Of a DNA stretch of 64,000 nt, positions 45,246-57,289 are shown one piece after another. A program made the translations under genes and the position numbers. The stretch is from the NCBI RefSeq assembly GCF_004664715.2, contig NC_051075.1, positions 28,898,332 through 28,962,331 of the forward strand, in the 5' to 3' direction. The number at the start of each line of letters is the position of its first letter. Position 1 is the stretch's first letter. The notes below the pieces were generated by a model. That model was not told where the DNA came from. It made no database searches and worked only from the letters and a program-made list of their open reading frames with translations. This stretch comes from Peromyscus leucopus (Eukaryota; Chordata; Mammalia; Rodentia; Cricetidae).

Positions 45246-46650
45246 TGTATCATCACATGTATGTAAACAGGGCAGCAAGAAATATAGTCATGCAAGTATG
45301 TTGAATGTAGGGAATGGTGGGGAACATCATGCTATGGGTTGAATTAAAAAAAAAACAGAAAGGAGGAAATGAGCTAACCATTAATATTCTTCACTCTCTT
45401 CTTCTATATATGCAGATAAAACCATCAGCTACTACATGGGCCACAGGGCCATAAAGGGTATCACTCTCATACCATGAATCTAAATAAATCCTTCCTTCTT
45501 GTGTTTTAGTATGAGGGTATGAAAAATATCTGATAGCAAAAAAAAAAAACAAGCTTACTACTAATTAATTATTTAATCACCAAAGCAATATCAATATATT
45601 AAAACAAAATGTTATTATTGAACTTCACAATTGATGACATGTCTCTGAAATAGCAATCTGAAAATGGTGCTGTAAATTCTGTGGAAAAGTAAATAAATAA
45701 ATAGAAATACTTGGAGAATTTATGGCTATTCTCATATTTTTGTTTGTTTTAGAGTAGCATATATAGTTCATAATTAACCTTAGTGAAATAGAAGTTTGAA
45801 TTAAAAGTCTGCCAATTAGAAAAAGCACATAGCCTGATGATTTTAGCACAGGATTCTATCAGACATTCAAAGAAGTGTTAATGCCAACACTCCTCAAATT
45901 ATTTCAAAAATAAAAATAGAAGGGATAGTGCCCAATTTGTTTTATGAGGCCATAGTTATCCTAACACCTAAACCACATAAATAACCAGTAAAAGGGAAGA
46001 ATTATAAACCAGTTTATCCTATGAATACAGATGCAAAGATTCTCAATAAAATACTTGCAAATAAAATCCAACAACACATCAAAAAAGATCAGCTACCATG
46101 AGAATTAGGCTTCATCCTAAAGATGCAACAATGGTTCAAAACATATTAATTGATAAATGTAATCCACCGTATAAACAGACTGAAAAACTAAAATCACATG
46201 ATCATCTGATTAGAGGTATATAATGTCTTTGAACAATCTAAGACCCTTCATGACAAATGTTCTGGAGAGATTAGGTATACAAGGGACATAACTCAAAATT
46301 AACACACAAAAATCATCATTATACCTATATACAAATGTCAAACAAATAAATCAGGGCAATAACACCTTTTACAATTACCCTAAAGGATATTATCTTGAAG
46401 TAAGTACAACTAAGTAAATTATAATCTTATAGGATAAAATCTTGAGTACACTGAACAAAGAAGTTGAATACGTATCAAAAGAGGGAAAGATCTCCTATGT
46501 TCATGTATTGGTAGAATTAATACAGTAGAAATGATCAACATGCCAAAAGCAGTCTACAGATTCAGTGCAACTCCTATAAAAATTACAACACAATTCTTCA
46601 CAGATCTTGAAAGAAAAATTTCAACTTCATATGAAAAGACAAAATCCCAG

Positions 46651-46995
46651 TGTCTTAGCTAGGGTTTCTATTTCTGTAAAGAGCACCATGACCATGACAA
46701 GTATTATAAAGGAAAACATTTAATTGGAGTGGCTCTCTTACAGTTCAGAGGTTTGGATAATTATCATCATAGTGGAACATGGTGGCATGCAGGCAGATAT
46801 GGCGCTGGAGAAGTATCTGAAAGTCTTACAGGTCACACTGAGTGTCACAATAAGGGAAACTTGAGCAAAAGATACCTCAAAGCCCACCCAAGTCGTGACA
46901 AACATCCTCTAACAAGGCCACATCTATTCCAACAAGACCACACCTCCTAATAGTTCCACTCACTTTGGGGGCCATTTTCTTTCAAAACCACCATA
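46651..46995. mobile_element. LTR-like repeat inserted in LINE-1 ORF2
   Basis: It starts TGTCTTAGCTAGGGTTTC and ends AAACCACCATA. The LINE-1 target CCCAG is duplicated perfectly on both sides (46646-46650 and 46996-47000), and LINE-1 sequence is continuous across the site when the insert is removed. It belongs to the same family as 39416-39753 and 60761-61141. It is younger than the LINE-1. Confidence 0.7.
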
Positions 46996-47582
46996 CCCAG
47001 GATAGCTGAAACACTTTGGGATATTAAAAAAAAAAAAGAAAAAAAAAACTGTTGGAGGTATAATCATCTCGAATCTCAAATATAGTACACAGCTATATGA
47101 ATAAATACATATGGTATTGGCACAAAAACAGACACATTGATCAAACAGTAGATGATCAAACAACAGTAGATGACCAGTTGAAGTCAATGAATTATTTGGA
47201 GGTTCCTTGTCTCATAAGTTGTTGTGTCGGGCCCTTTTCTTTTTCTCTTTCTTTTGTCTTTTTTAATTTAATTTTTATTTTTTTATTATTTTCTCTTTAT
47301 TTACCCCACATATTTTTTGCATATATATTATGGTTCTTGTTTCATGGGATTCTTGAGTTTACAAATGAGTGGGTCTTTGCATCTATATCTATTTCTTGTG
47401 CTTTTTCTTGGGATGTTTTCCTTCTGTTTGTTTTGTCCTATTCTGATGTGTTCACGTTCATAATATGTTATAATCTCTTAGAAGCTCATTTTTTTAAATT
47501 GCTTTATTTTTGTTTTTCCTAATGAGAGACAAAAAGAGGGTGGATCTGGATGGGAAGAGAGAAACTAGAAGTAGAGGAAGGG

Positions 47583-47794
47583 TGGCCAGTGAGTGGTGGC
47601 GCACGCCTTCAATCCCAGCACTCGGGAGGCAGATCCAGGTGGATCTCTGGGAGTTCGAGGCTAGCCTGGGCTACCAAGTGAGTCCCAGGAAAGGCACAAA
47701 GCTACACAGAGAAACCCTATCTCGAAAAACCAAAAAAAAAAAAAAAAAAAAAAAATAAAATAAAATAAAATAAAATAAAATAAAATAAAATAAA
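47583..47794 (+). mobile_element. Full-length B1 SINE in LINE-1 3' UTR
   Basis: A B1 from TGGCCAGTGAGTGGTGGCGC to CTCGAAAAACC is followed by about 20 A and then a tail of seven to nine AAAAT units. A perfect 16-bp duplication AGAAGTAGAGGAAGGG flanks it (47567-47582 and 47795-47810). Few changes from the 36043 copy. The AAAAT expansion of the tail is a typical source of microsatellites. Confidence 0.92.
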
Positions 47795-48069
47795 AGAAGT
47801 AGAGGAAGGGCAAACCATAATCAGGATATATTATAGGGGAAAAAAAGGTATTTTCCTGTAAAAGAAAAAGGAAACAAAACATTAGTATATAATACTTGAG
47901 ACTATTTTAAAAGAAATATTATACTTTTCTTCCCCCTGATTTGCCAGTAGAGACATTTGGAAAGGAAAGTTTTATTGTTGTTGTCTGATGTTTTGTTTTA
48001 TTTTTTGAAATTTCTGATGTTAGCTCTGACAACCTCACAGAGGTTAAAGGCTATCAACACACTGAAAAG

Positions 48070-48227
48070 CAGTGGTTTCCAACCTTTCTAATGCTGCTGT
48101 TGTGATCCTTTAATATTTCCTCATGTTTTGTTGGCTCCCAATAATAAAATTATGTTTGTTGCTACTTCATAATTGTAATTTTGCTGCTGTTATGAATCAT
48201 AATGTAAATATCTTGAGAAGTGCACTG
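48070..48227 (+). mobile_element. URR1-like hAT DNA transposon, internally deleted
   Basis: It starts CAGTGGTTTCCAACCTTTC and ends CTTGAGAAGTGCACTG, matching the inverted terminal repeats of hAT-Charlie elements such as URR1. The interior ATAAAATTATGTTTGTTGCTACTTC and GAATCATAATGTAAATATC is URR1-like. The right third is shortened. A near 8-bp flank repeat (CTGAAAAG/CTGAAAAT) is suggestive. It is non-autonomous with no transposase. Confidence 0.7.
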
Positions 48228-48930
48228 AAAATTTGCAAAGAGGAAATAGATATAGACTTAATATCAAATGTGCATAAATTATACCAGTAAAGCAAATGAC
48301 TGGAAAACCCGTACTCAGTATCAATTTATTATTATTATTAGAATTCAGTGGATTATGAGATAGAAACAATTAGATAAAAAATGATGCTATCCTCCTTTCA
48401 AGCTAATACAGGAAAGTTGCATAATAAATATAGAGAAAAAGAAAATCAAAATAGCGTTCTGTTTATTTTTAAGATTCAGATGTAGTGTAGAAAATTAGCA
48501 TTGACTCCTGTTAACATTAGTTCTTTATAAGGTTAACAATATTTTACATAGCCAAAACATAAAATGTGGAACTTGATTGAAAAGCTATAAATAAAAACTA
48601 CATACTTCCTAAACTGCCTGTGAAATATTAAGTGCCTGCATTAAATATTTTATCCAGGGTGCATATCAGCATTAGAAGTGGTGCTCCATTGTTAGTGGCA
48701 GATGGCTTAAAAGAGGGGGAAAGACTTCAGTGAAGGGGGCATGATTTCAGAATTAAATTCTATGAAGAAACCATCAGGTCATGTTTTTTGGTAGCAAAAT
48801 TTGGTATGATTTTAAATATTTATAGTTTTGTTACATGTAGTAACACTCGCATACTCTAGTTATTTTAGGACACCATTGAGAAAGAAACTGTGGTGGGATT
48901 AGAATTTTACATTAGAGTCACCTGTCCCTT
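48228..48930. other. Unassigned AT-rich stretch
   Basis: No gene or repeat was recognised. Confidence 0.45.
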
Positions 48931-48949
48931 AAGAACAGGGGTATTTTCT

Positions 48950-49115
48950 TTTCTTTTTCTTTTTTATTATTATTAAGAGATTTTTCTATTAATTTTACAT
49001 ACCAACCGCAGATTCCCCTCTCCTCCCTCCTCCTGCCCCCCAGCCTTCCCCTCCAACCTACCCCCCATTTCCACCTCCTCCAAGGCAAGGTTTCCCATGG
49101 GGAGTCAGCAGAGCC
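48950..49115 (-). mobile_element. 5'-truncated LINE-1 tail, reverse
   Basis: The minus strand reads through a G-rich block (CTCCTCCCTCC/GCCCCCCAG on the + strand) to an A-rich tail at the left. A 19-bp duplication with one mismatch, AAGAACA(G/A)GGGTATTTTCT, flanks it (48931-48949 and 49116-49134). It is the same 3' end class as 9300-9863 but truncated to about 165 bp. Confidence 0.78.
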
Positions 49116-49134
49116 AAGAACAAGGGTATTTTCT

Positions 49135-49649
49135 GAACAAGGCAGCATTAGGAAATCTGTCACTGTGTGAATGTTATTGGGTATACTTCCAAAACTTTAA
49201 ATGGTTTGTGTAGTCACTATGAACTTAGAATTACAGCTAATTGTTTCTAGGCAACATGCCTGCACAACATTCTGAACACTGTAAATGATTTTAACAAAAT
49301 GGCATTTGTGTATCATAATTTATCTAAATATAGAAAATGTGCATTCAAAATGCTATGCAAGAAGAATTTTATAGTTCTCTTATAATCTTATGGGGCCAAA
49401 ATTCTTTGCACGATCTGTGTTGACTGATATGCTAGTATATTGTGCATAGTGCTATCATTTTATCCAACTGGATATAAGATGGTGAAATAAATTGGAAGAA
49501 ACAATACGTTACTAAATAATGGTGTTTCCTAGTTTTAACTAGAAAAAAAACATTTAGTAATGTATGTCATCAGGAATTTTGCAAGTTCAGTTACAAGTTA
49601 TGGAAATATATTTATATACTTTTACTACATCTGTATCTATAATACACAG

Positions 49650-49697
<48 letters not shown>

Positions 49698-50034
49698 TTC
49701 CTCTTAAATATAAATCAATAAAATGTTCAAGGGGCTGAAGAGGCAGTTCGGTGGGCAAAATCACTTGAATCACAAACTTAAGGCCTAATAATTATCTGAA
49801 CATAGATAAGCAAAATGGCATTACAAACACAGTTCAAAAGACCAGTGAATCAAAGGACTGGTCAAAAAGACAGAACAAAATTGGCAAAACTTTTGTTAAT
49901 TAACTAAAATGAAATTTAAAGTACAGAATAAAATGAGATGCAGGTAAAAATACAGAAATATAAAGGCTCTATAGAGATTGTTATATGCAACTAAACACCA
50001 AGAGTGATAGCTAAAATCAAGAAGGGGCCAACCA
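49135..50034. other. Unassigned stretch with (TA)n
   Basis: A (TA)n array is at about 49654-49694. A short tRNA-SINE-like head (GGGGCTGAAGAGGCAGTTCGG) is at 49733-49755. No gene was recognised. Confidence 0.5.
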
Positions 50035-50195
50035 CACCTGCTGTTAGGTAGTAGAGCATGCTCTTCAAGCAAAAGGATCCCAGTTTGAATTCCAGCACTC
50101 ACATGCCAGATATGGCCATGCTCCAGAATGGACTGCTGAGGCTTGTTGGCTGCAAGCTTAGTATCAAGTTCAACGAGAAACTCGGTCTCTAGTTA
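50035..50195 (+). mobile_element. B3-like SINE fragment
   Basis: GTAGTAGAGCATGCTCTTCAAG, CCCAGTTTGAATTCCAGCACTC, GAGGCTTGTTGGCTGC and AACGAGAAACTCGGTCTC keep the order head, B-box, body and CTGTCTC-like end, with many changes. Confidence 0.42.
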
Positions 50196-50706
50196 ATAAT
50201 GCAAGAGAAAACACACTGGTGTTTTAGGCTTTTTGTCAGATCTGGGTAGTAAACCAATGTGAATGTGTGATCTTTGGGTCAGTATATGGAGACAACTCAG
50301 AAGGATCAATGTAATCTCCCTGCCACCTTTACAAACCATGACCACTTAAATGACTACTATGCAAGCAATCCATAGGTTTACCATAATATCAATTATTTTT
50401 ATTTTCCCTAAAGAGTAAAGTAACCATTGTCCTCCCCTTTGAAAACCAATTGCTTTAGATTTTAATAGTTCTAGGTGAGTTCAGCTATGAATTCTTGGTC
50501 ATGCTGCTCATGTATCATTGCATATTTTCATTAAGACACATGCTACCAATGAAAAATAAGATATTGTTCAATAAATAAGTCTTCAATAACAGATAAAAGA
50601 TGATGTTTTCTTTGGTGTATTTGATGATGTTTTATTTGGTGGAGTTGTTACTAATTTTATTTCTTTAACCACAAAAGTAATGATGAAATAGCATGTGTGC
50701 ATTCGA

Positions 50707-50710
<4 letters not shown>

Positions 50711-50759
<49 letters not shown>
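50711..50759 (+). repeat. (GT)n microsatellite
   Basis: About 23 GT units are seen. Confidence 0.95.
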
Positions 50760-50760
<1 letters not shown>

Positions 50761-52366
50761 TAACAAATATTGAAGGCTGACATTGGGTATTGCAGGTAAT
50801 GGAAGGAGAGTATGACTAATGTACAATACAGTGACAGAAAATGATCTGTTTATGTTTTAGGTCACTAGAGTTTTTACCTGCCTTTGTGATTTAGGGAAAT
50901 TCTTTCAACGTCATGAAATAATATTTTTTTGTAAGCCTGAACTTAAGAATATATTAGAATTTTTTTCTGATTGTAGAAACAAAGATTATGTAATGGTGAT
51001 GGTGTTTCTATAATGAAAATAGAATTCAACAAGAGATTTAAAGGGTGTGGGTTTGTGAGGGTATAGTTGAAGAATCACGGTAACCATAGCATTACAGTTG
51101 GCAATTTGTTTTAAATATTTTAAACACATTTGAATCCATTATATTTACATTTACAATTTACAAATGTTTAGAATTAAAACTAGAGTTATGGGTTTGACAC
51201 AAACCCTCATACAATAAAATAGTGCATACAGAACATTTGCATGGATAAGAATACCCATGCACATGGATAGGATAAGAGTAGCAATAATCAGATGGAAAGT
51301 ACTTAGAAAAAGAAACATTCCTTTGAGATATGGAATTCTAGTATATAACCTTTTATGTGGTATTTATAAAGAGTCAAACAAAATGGACCAAATAAGTGAT
51401 CATCACAATCAAACACAGGTCCTTGTTGGTGTGATAAGAAAAATGCGGATATAAAATAAGAGAGACATGTAAATTCTTAGAGTGAAGAAGAATTAGATAA
51501 TGTAGTCCCACAAAAGCCTACGCTCATCCCCTTGAAACCTGCGTGCTGGTGATTGATTGCTATAGACCAACAGTGTCTACAGATGAATGTTTTTTATTGA
51601 TATATGAAGCTGACTTAAGAATTGTCTCTCAAAATTACTGTACAATTTTAATAGTTTTAAGTATGAAATGTTTCAATTTTAAAATATATTTTTATCAGTC
51701 TTGTTAGGTTACAAAAAGGTGTTTTTTTTGTTTTTGTTTTTGTTTTTTCTTTCTTTTTCAACTTTTTATTTATTTTCCCTCCCAAGCTCCACTGTTTTCT
51801 TTTGGACATCTTCAATGCTAGACTTTATAAGGCATGGGTGAAAGTAACACCAGAGGTCTAGAGGAGTAGAGTAGCCTGCTCACAATTAAATCCAGCTGAG
51901 AGGAACACTGAGGTTGTGCACTTTGGGAATGAAATCTCATCTAATTTCAAAAGAGCTTCTGAGGAGGGCACTGAGTTTGGATTTATTAATGAATAACGTG
52001 AAAGCCAAATTCAGAGGGATGTTTGTTAAAAATCCTAAGTACTTGCCAAGCCACTCTTCTCATTATTTTTATTTTTGACAGAAAACAAATGAACCCACTA
52101 GGTACATGACTGCCTTTGCTGTTAATTATAAAATACTCTTTAAACAAGAAAAGGAACGTGCATTTCTAGTAGTCACAGATCAAAATCTCATGGCAAAATA
52201 ACATCGCATAATAAATGGTTATGCTAATCCAGATATAATTTCCCACAGTATTTCTTGTAGTCGTCAACATTTTCAATAGTTTATGATACTTGTGTGTTGA
52301 AAAGACAGCATTTTCATGTCCCATGGCTAATATAATTATTTTTTATTTGAATACAATAGTGTAAAC
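50760..52366. other. Unassigned AT-rich stretch
   Basis: A T-rich (TTTTTG)n patch is at 51722-51750. 51830-52310 is more complex, without a recognised repeat, and may be conserved noncoding DNA. No gene was recognised. Confidence 0.4.
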
Positions 52367-52378
52367 AGGTCATCTTTC

Positions 52379-52582
52379 TTTCTTTTTTTTTTCCTTTTTT
52401 CTATTTTTTTTTTTTTTTTTTTTTTTTTTTTGGTTTTTCGAGACAGGGTTTCTCTGTGTAACTTTGGTGCCTGCCCTGGATTTCGCTCTGTAGACCAGGC
52501 TGGCCTGGAACTCACAGAGATCCTCCTGGCTCTGCCTCCCGAGTGCCGGGACTAAAGATGTGTGCCACCACCGCCTGGTAAT
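52379..52582 (-). mobile_element. B1 SINE, reverse, long poly(T)
   Basis: A complete reverse B1 (GGTTTTTCGAGACAGGGTTTC to CACCACCGCCTGG) is preceded by a tail of about 28 T. A 12-bp duplication with one mismatch, AGG(T/A)CATCTTTC, flanks it (52367-52378 and 52583-52594). Its body carries TGGTGCCTGCCCTGGATTTCG, a different subfamily from the GCGCCTTTCCTGG copies at 27.2 and 55.1 kb. Confidence 0.88.
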
Positions 52583-52790
52583 AGGACATCTTTCACTTCT
52601 GTTATTTCCCTAATGCAATACATTACATGTGTTAAAATACCCCATTCTTTTTTTTCCAAAGGAAATCACCTATCATCTTTAATTATAATTTTTGAGAACT
52701 AATGTGTGCTGTTTAGCCCTATTGCTAGTTGGTATTTATTGAGTCCTACCCATCGGCCCGGTACTACACTAATTATTATTATTTTTTTTT

Positions 52791-52908
52791 CTGGAGGAGG
52801 TGAGAATGGGGGTGAGCTGGGGGGAAGAGGAAGGGGGCAGGAGGGGGGAGAACAAGGGAATCCGTGGCTGATATGTAGAACTGAATGGTATTGTAAAATA
52901 AAATAAAA
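52791..52908 (+). mobile_element. Very short LINE-1 3' end
   Basis: CTGGAGGAGGTGAGAATGGG, the G-rich block and GTAGAACTGAATGGTATTGT plus (AAAAT) tail are the terminal 118 bp of the same LINE-1 class as 9300-9863. The left side abuts ATTATTATT(T)n; no target duplication was identified. Confidence 0.72.
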
Positions 52909-54610
52909 GGAAAAAAATATTTGGAAAATACGCCATTCTTACTCTCTTTTACATGAATAGAAAATTCCAATATATGATCCATGAAAATGACAATCTTAGA
53001 CCTATATTAAACTGTGCCATGATTAAATTATGGAAGTAGTATTACTCAGAATAAGACAAGAATCTCGTTAGCCTAAAAATGCTGACTTACTAAAAGAGAT
53101 GCTAATGTCCAATTGTTAAGGGCCTCCTCTGAGAATAACGTTCATGTAAAATTAAATGTTTTAACGAGATTCGACATAAATGAAATCTGCAAATGGATGA
53201 ATTATTCATGTGTAGAGTTTTGAATACCAGAAGATTGCTGGATACATTCGGCTACTCTAAAATGTTGAGCTATGTTTCCTAAAGGAAAATTTACCTTCAA
53301 AGCCAGCACAATCCCTTTTAAATTCTCTTCTATTTAATATGGGGATTTAAGATATTCTCTTTATAGTTCCCTTTATAGCAAGCAAATTTTAAGAAAGGTC
53401 TAGGTCATGTTTGAAATCAATGAATTCTTTTCAATATGATTAATAGAGTGGCTGGCTAAAAGCTGATAAAGATCCATGAATGTGCGTATTTTCTAAAAGG
53501 AAAGAAATTGAACAATGCTTGAAGGAGTTAACTTTCATGATGAACTATTCAGTGACTCACTATAAAACCGCAGCTGCTTTTAAGTCCCTCTTTGCTCCAG
53601 GAAACAAGAAGAAAAATAATTCCAACAAAAAATTGAAAATAAAACAGCTTGTTCTTAATATTTTAATGAGAAATACATTGATAAGAAGTATTGCATAACA
53701 TAGGGAAGAAAACATCGATTTAAATGTGACATTTTAATAACAGGCTTGAGAAAATCCAGTGAGGAGAGAAGAGGAAAGCAACCTGAGATGTCTTTTAATA
53801 CTGCCTTTAATTTTCTGATGCAAAGCATGAATTATGTATTTCTAAATGAGACAACTGTCATTATGAAAAGGAGTTGTATAAGTTCATTTAAAGAAATAGA
53901 ATTTATATAAAATTAATCACAACTTGAGTTTTCATAAAAAAAAAAAAATAAAAAACACTTTGCTTGCATTGTGGGAAAATACTAAGGCATCTTGCCAAAC
54001 ATGGCAATAAAACCTAGCCATTTGGATAGATAGATCCAAAAACATGGACAGTGGTCCTCACTGTTCACCCCAAATTTCTCACAATTTCTAGAATTCACAT
54101 TTTGAAAAGATTGGATAAACTTAGGACTGATTTTCAAGGTACACCCTTGGAAAGTTGACCATTTGACATGTAAGACACTCATCAGAGAGAGCAATGTTTA
54201 TTTCAAAGCCAGCAGAGACTACACGTGAGTTGAGAGCATTACATATTTATGAACCAATTACAATATTTACATAGGCCAAGAAGATCTCTGTTCATTTAAT
54301 TATAACTTGATAATTTGTTTGAATAAATAGCAGCAGCAATAGCAAAACAAATTGACTATATTAGTATTTTACAAATGAATTACAAGTTGCAGAATAAAGC
54401 GTTATTTTTGCGCTTTTAGGGTCATAATCAAATTCCCATGTACCTGAAGACACATATAAGTGGGATGTCTTACCAGCTGTCATGAACATGGGTAAAATTA
54501 ACTATTATCAGAAGCCATGCTTCATGTTATTATTATGCTATGATCAACTAAGCTGTTAAGGTAATTTTTACATGGACATATTTTATATGTTAATTAATAT
54601 GTTATTTGTA

Positions 54611-54612
<2 letters not shown>
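52909..54612. other. Unassigned repeat-poor stretch
   Basis: No gene or repeat was recognised. Composition is AT-rich; 53000-53400 looks complex rather than repetitive. Confidence 0.42.

Positions 54613-54660
<48 letters not shown>
54613..54660 (+). repeat. (GT)n microsatellite
   Basis: About 23 GT units are seen, followed by CGCACATTCGCAC. Confidence 0.95.
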
Positions 54661-54663
<3 letters not shown>

Positions 54664-54689
54664 ACATTCGCACTTGTGCAGGGGTATTA

Positions 54690-54862
54690 TGTTCACTTGA
54701 GTGAAAGTGTCCTAACAGTCCAAAAGAAAATATCTGACCCTTTAAAATTATAGTCAATGGTTGTTGTAAGTCTCTGGACATGGATGTTGAGAAACAAATT
54801 TAGGTTGTCTGCAACAACAGGAAATGCTCATAACCACAGAATCATCTCTCCAACTCCTCGAT
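54690..54862 (-). mobile_element. B2-type SINE, reverse, diverged
   Basis: AATTATAGTCAATGGTTGTTGTAAG, TGTCTGCAACAACAGGAAATGC and ACCACAGAATCATCTCTCCAAC follow the reversed B2 body and head. The adjacent (GT)n may derive from its CA-rich end. Confidence 0.55.
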
Positions 54863-54982
54863 ACATTTTTAATATCTAATGGATAAAATGTATGAATTTG
54901 AAAGAATATTTGATTGTTTATATTGTGATCCTTAAATATTAACTTATTGAGAATTTTTTCAAGAAATGTTTAATCATTTCTT

Positions 54983-55158
54983 TTTTGTTTGTTTGTTTTT
55001 TTTGTTTGTTTATTTTTTCGAGACAGGGTTTCTCAGTGTAGCTTTGCGCCTTTCCTGGAACTCACTTGGTAGTCCAGGCTGGCCTCGAACTCACAATGAT
55101 CCACCTGGCTCTGCCTCCAGAGTGCTGGGATTAAAGGTGTGCGCCACCACCACCCGGC
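54983..55158 (-). mobile_element. Full-length B1 SINE, reverse
   Basis: A complete reverse B1 from a (TTTG)n/T-rich tail to CACCACCACCCGGC. A perfect 14-bp duplication TTTAATCATTTCTT flanks it (54969-54982 and 55159-55172). Its GCTTTGCGCCTTTCCTGG segment is identical to the copy at 27.2 kb. Young. The 65-codon frame is SINE-derived. Confidence 0.92.
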
Positions 55159-55739
55159 TTTAATCATTTCTTATTATAATAAAGACAAACATTTCTTAAA
55201 TAAGCAAATGTAGAATAAATATATTATAATCATAGTTAAAATATATCTTATCATATAAAGTCATATATTTAAATCAAGCATTTTAAGGTCCTCTACAAAA
55301 GTTGCTCTTGAGCAGAATACAAAATGTTTAATATATGTATATATATTCTGTCCTTAGTCTATTCATGCTGTTTACATTTAAGATGGTCTTACTATGCAAT
55401 TGTGTTAATATCTATGATTACTTAATTTTTTCGATGAAGTGGTGCACATATTCTCTATTTTTATTTACATTTCCCTTAAACCTGACAAAGACAAGGCCAA
55501 AAAAAAATGCTAAGAAAAATGTATAACTGATGTGCTGAAAGATACCAAAGGAAACTTGTAGAAATCTCAGTTAAAATAGAGTGTGCAGAAAAGAAGGCTG
55601 CCTTCTTCTCCCTGAAGAACGGCTTTAACCGTTTGTGCAGAGCAACTCTGCGGATGGGACCACATTTCCTCCGTCTTCCTGAGGTGGGCTCCGTCTCTCA
55701 TCAGTGCTCAAGAAGAGTTTTCCTGTATACAAAATTCAA

Positions 55740-56350
55740 AGTTTTGGGAGTTTATTTTTCTTTTTTGATGTTTTTCGTGCCACTCTCTTCTAGCTTGCAC
55801 AGCATCTAACAAGAAATCTGGGGCAATTCTCACCCTTATTTCACTGTCAGTAAAATTCTATTTTCCTTGGATTTCTTTCAAGCTATTTCCTTTTCTTTCA
55901 TCCACTGTGGTTTCAACAGAATACATTTAGATGAGTTATACTCATTCCTTTTCCTTTGATTTTGTCTATTCTTCCAAGTACTTGATATTCTTATAACTTT
56001 ATGAATCTGAGAATTTATGTCTTATACATTTCGGAAAATCTTTAAAGGATTGGAATATACAATTGGCTCCATTATTTTCTTTTCTGGAACAAACATAGTA
56101 TACAATGTGAAAATGTCTTCTGGTTCTTTAATATTCTATAGCTTTTCTTTTATCCTTTTTCATGTTTAGTTGGTGAAATTGCTAGTACTGCATCACCGAT
56201 GTTTTCCTGCACCACGTCTCTTTTGCCTAGTCCACCAAGGCATTGATCATTGTGTCACTGTGTTTTAATTTTAGTGTGTATTTTAAAATATTTAACATAT
56301 TTGTATTTTGTCTCACCTATGTGTTTTTCCATGTTATCAACTTGTTTACA
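55740..56350 (-). repeat. Possible antisense old LINE-1 5' region
   Basis: T-rich sequence with GCTTGCACAGCATCTAACAAG, AATTTATGTCTTATACATTTC and CTTCTGGTTCTTTAATATTC resembles antisense old mammalian LINE-1 5' sequence, by general order only. Low certainty. Confidence 0.33.
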
Positions 56351-56384
56351 TTAAAGACCTTGACATGTTTTTGAAAAAATATAT

Positions 56385-56985
56385 TGTTTATTTTGAAGTA
56401 CAATTTAATTACATTTCTCCCTTCCCTTTCCTACCTCAAAACCCTCCCATGATCTCCTTCAAATTCATGGCCTCCTTTTCCATTAATTACTATTGCAGAC
56501 CTATGTCACATGTGTTTGTGTATGTATATTCCTATATACAACCTGTTGAGTCCATATAATGTTTCTCGCATGTATGTTTACAGTGCTGGACATTTGGCAC
56601 TGGACAACCAATAAGTTTGCTCTTCCTTGGGAAGGACCACCTCTCCCACTCCCAGCTTTATTCATTTGGCTATAGCTCTTTGTATGGGGTCGAGGGGGCA
56701 TAAGCCTTTTATAATCTAGTTTCACATGTTCATTACTGTCGTTCTTGTTCAGTTCATTTGGGGTGGTCATGTTGGTAAGACTTTGTGAGAATAGCTTCCG
56801 AGGCTATTGGAGCTATAATTTTCTGATCCTCTGACTCATATTCTTTGTGTGGCCACATCCAAAATATTCCCTGACACCCAGGTGCAGAACTCCTTTGTGG
56901 ATCTATCCATTAGGAAATGGCCTTGAAACTGTATTTTGGTTGTTTGTAGTTTTCTGTAGTGGTATCCATCTGGTGCACCTTCTTG
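56385..56985 (-). repeat. Antisense LINE-1 3' region
   Basis: The chain CTCCCTTCCCTTTCCTACC, CAAATTCATGGCCTCCTTTTC, TACAACCTGTTGAGTCC, GACATTTGGCACTGGACAACC, TTCATTTGGCTATAGCTC, GGGGTGGTCATGTTGGTAAG, TCTGATCCTCTGACTC is strongly reminiscent of antisense rodent Lx-type LINE-1 3' regions. The orientation is assigned by analogy with 57290-58290. The 83- and 89-codon frames here are not genes. Confidence 0.55.
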
Positions 56986-57289
56986 ACATATTTTGATAGG
57001 ATTACATTTTTTTAAAATTATATTGGTGCATAATTGTAGTACAAAGCAATGGATTTTTAATGGTACTTTACTCTTTCCATTTCTTTTATTATTTTATTTT
57101 ATTTGTTTATGTATGTGTTTAAATGTGTGTGTATATGTATGTGCATGGCAAATACATACTTGTAAGTGTGTTTTTGCATGGTGAGCATACTCAGGTAAGT
57201 GCACCGGTATACACAAAGCCTTAGCAGGTATAGTGGCCAGATTTCTATTTTCTGTTTCTTAATTACTGTATCACCCCATTTTTGATGAC

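Larger units (their letters stand above)
45838..47880 (+). repeat. LINE-1, 5'-truncated, deleted and twice interrupted
   Basis: 45838-46650 aligns by memory with LINE-1 ORF2 reverse-transcriptase sequence: AATACAGATGCAAAGATTCTC, CTTCATCCTAAAGATGCAAC, GAAGTTGAATACG, AAAAGCAGTCTACAGATTCAG. Near 46275-46310 the sequence jumps from the segment after CTAAGACCCTTCATGAC to one well downstream, so the part coding for the catalytic YADD-type motif seems missing. ORF2 resumes after the LTR-like insert at 46996 (CCCAGGATAGCTGAAACA). From about 47190 it is 3' UTR, with a B1 at 47583-47794; the end is near CCATAATCAGGATATATTATA. It has stop codons and frameshifts and is inactive. Confidence 0.75.

Noticed and set aside
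45320..45540. Possible LTR fragment around AATCTAAATAAATCCTTCC
   Set aside because: Only the AATAAA-containing patch is suggestive; ends and related copies were not found.
47097..47522. 141-codon open frame with many Phe/Leu residues that could suggest a membrane protein
   Set aside because: It spans the end of LINE-1 ORF2 remnants and the T-rich LINE-1 3' UTR; the hydrophobic composition comes from T-rich DNA.
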